5,862 nt of DNA, taken from assembly GCA_018897415.1 (NCBI GenBank), contig JAHIKR010000391.1:1-5862 (forward strand). Reading direction: 5' to 3'. The position numbers were made by a program, and so were the translations under genes. Below, one piece after another: positions 5,369 through 5,862 of this stretch. Within the stretch, counting starts at the first letter, position 1. Every line of letters starts with the position of its first letter. The notes beneath the pieces are model-generated. The model was given only the letters and a program-made list of their open reading frames with translations, made no database searches and had not been told where the DNA came from. This DNA is from Pseudomonadota bacterium. GTDB taxonomy: Bacteria; Desulfobacterota; Desulfobacteria; Desulfobacterales; ETH-SRB1.

Positions 5369-5862
5369 ATGCAGCAAGAAAGTATGGATTTCCCCGGAAT
5401 CGTTATTGCAGCTTTGAGAGGTGGATCAGGGAAAACAATACTGTCAATAGGAATAATTGCTGCATTAATAAATCTCCAAAAAAAAGTTGCTCCTTTCAAA
5501 AAGGGTCCGGATTATATAGATGCCGGCTGGCTCGCAATGGCAGCCGGCCGGCCCTGCTATAATCTTGACACCTTCCTCATAGAAGAAGAACAAATCCTCA
5601 ATTCATTTTATACCCATACATTAAAAAGCGATATCGCTGTTGTAGAAGGAAATCGCGGGTTATACGATGGCCTGGATGCAGAAGGAAGCACCAGCACTGC
5701 TGAGCTTGCAAAACTTCTAAACCTGCCTGTGATCCTGTGCATAGATTGCACAAAGAGCACACGAACCATGGCGGCAGTTGTATTGGGGTGCGTCAAATTT
5801 GATCCAACTGTAACAATCAAAGGAATCATATTAAACCGCATTGCAGGAGCAAGGCATGAAAA
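5369..5862 (+). CDS. dsrN: DsrN/CbiA-type siroheme (cobyrinate-like) amidase, N-terminal part
   Basis: The first 164 codons of a gene cut by the window end encode the ATP-binding domain of the CbiA/CobB family, glutamine- and ATP-dependent amidases that act on tetrapyrrole carboxylates. Visible motifs are the P-loop ALRGGSGKT (15-23), FKKGPDYIDAGWL (43-55), VVEGNRGLYDG (91-101) and the strand-rich VILCIDCTKST (121-131). The C-terminal glutamine amidotransferase domain lies beyond the window. In dsr clusters this family member is called DsrN and is thought to convert siroheme to its amide for DsrAB; placement directly after dsrABD supports that over general cobalamin synthesis. In vitamin B12 pathways the same fold is cobyrinate a,c-diamide synthase, which cannot be ruled out. 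The start is ATG 5369, 13 nt after dsrD, with a weak ribosome site; an in-frame ATG at 5384 is an alternative. No stop occurs to the window end. Confidence 0.9.
   Translation, partial: MQQESMDFPGIVIAALRGGSGKTILSIGIIAALINLQKKVAPFKKGPDYIDAGWLAMAAGRPCYNLDTFLIEEEQILNSFYTHTLKSDIAVVEGNRGLYDGLDAEGSTSTAELAKLLNLPVILCIDCTKSTRTMAAVVLGCVKFDPTVTIKGIILNRIAGARHE

Noticed and set aside
1..5862. CRISPR array, tRNA, rRNA or insertion sequence
   Set aside because: No regularly spaced repeats, cloverleaf-like segments, rRNA signatures or transposase motifs were seen on either strand.

Overview
This window carries the core dissimilatory sulfite reductase locus of a sulfate/sulfite-reducing bacterium. Gene order is a TPR protein, an unrecognised protein, dsrA, dsrB, dsrD and dsrN (a CbiA/CobB-type amidase, cut by the window end), all on the + strand. 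The order dsrA-dsrB-dsrD-dsrN and the presence of dsrD indicate a reductive-type Dsr system, as in Desulfobacterota (formerly Deltaproteobacteria). AT-rich intergenic DNA, and DsrA/DsrB sequences that look like those of Desulfobacteraceae-type organisms, make that group the best guess. The genus cannot be fixed by eye.

Layout: bases 1-53 are a short GC-rich patch unlike the rest and may be the tail of an upstream gene or repeat. Bases 54-289 are AT-rich and non-coding. A five-repeat TPR protein (290-910) is followed after 4 nt by an AT-rich gene of unknown function (915-2114). Its product has some look of a protein-kinase-like fold with a degenerate active site. A 453-nt gap (2115-2567) precedes dsrA. 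It holds a weak terminator-like hairpin, two sets of short direct repeats, a near-consensus sigma70-type promoter (TTGACA-N17-TATATT), and a predicted leader of about 180 nt. The leader contains a GC-richer block with a near-perfect anti-Shine-Dalgarno complement far upstream of the dsrA start. dsrA (2568-3881) and dsrB (3895-5043) are tightly coupled. A perfect 12-bp inverted repeat without a T-tract lies between dsrB and dsrD (5108-5356). dsrN starts 13 nt after dsrD and runs off the end.

How the genes work together: DsrA and DsrB form the alpha2beta2 siroheme/[4Fe-4S] enzyme that reduces sulfite and passes sulfur to DsrC, which is not in this window. DsrD is a small winged-helix protein reported to stimulate DsrAB. 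DsrN is thought to amidate the siroheme of DsrAB. The upstream TPR/unknown pair appears to be a separate transcription unit, because the dsrA promoter lies after it. Its connection to sulfite reduction rests on position only and is the least explained part of the window.
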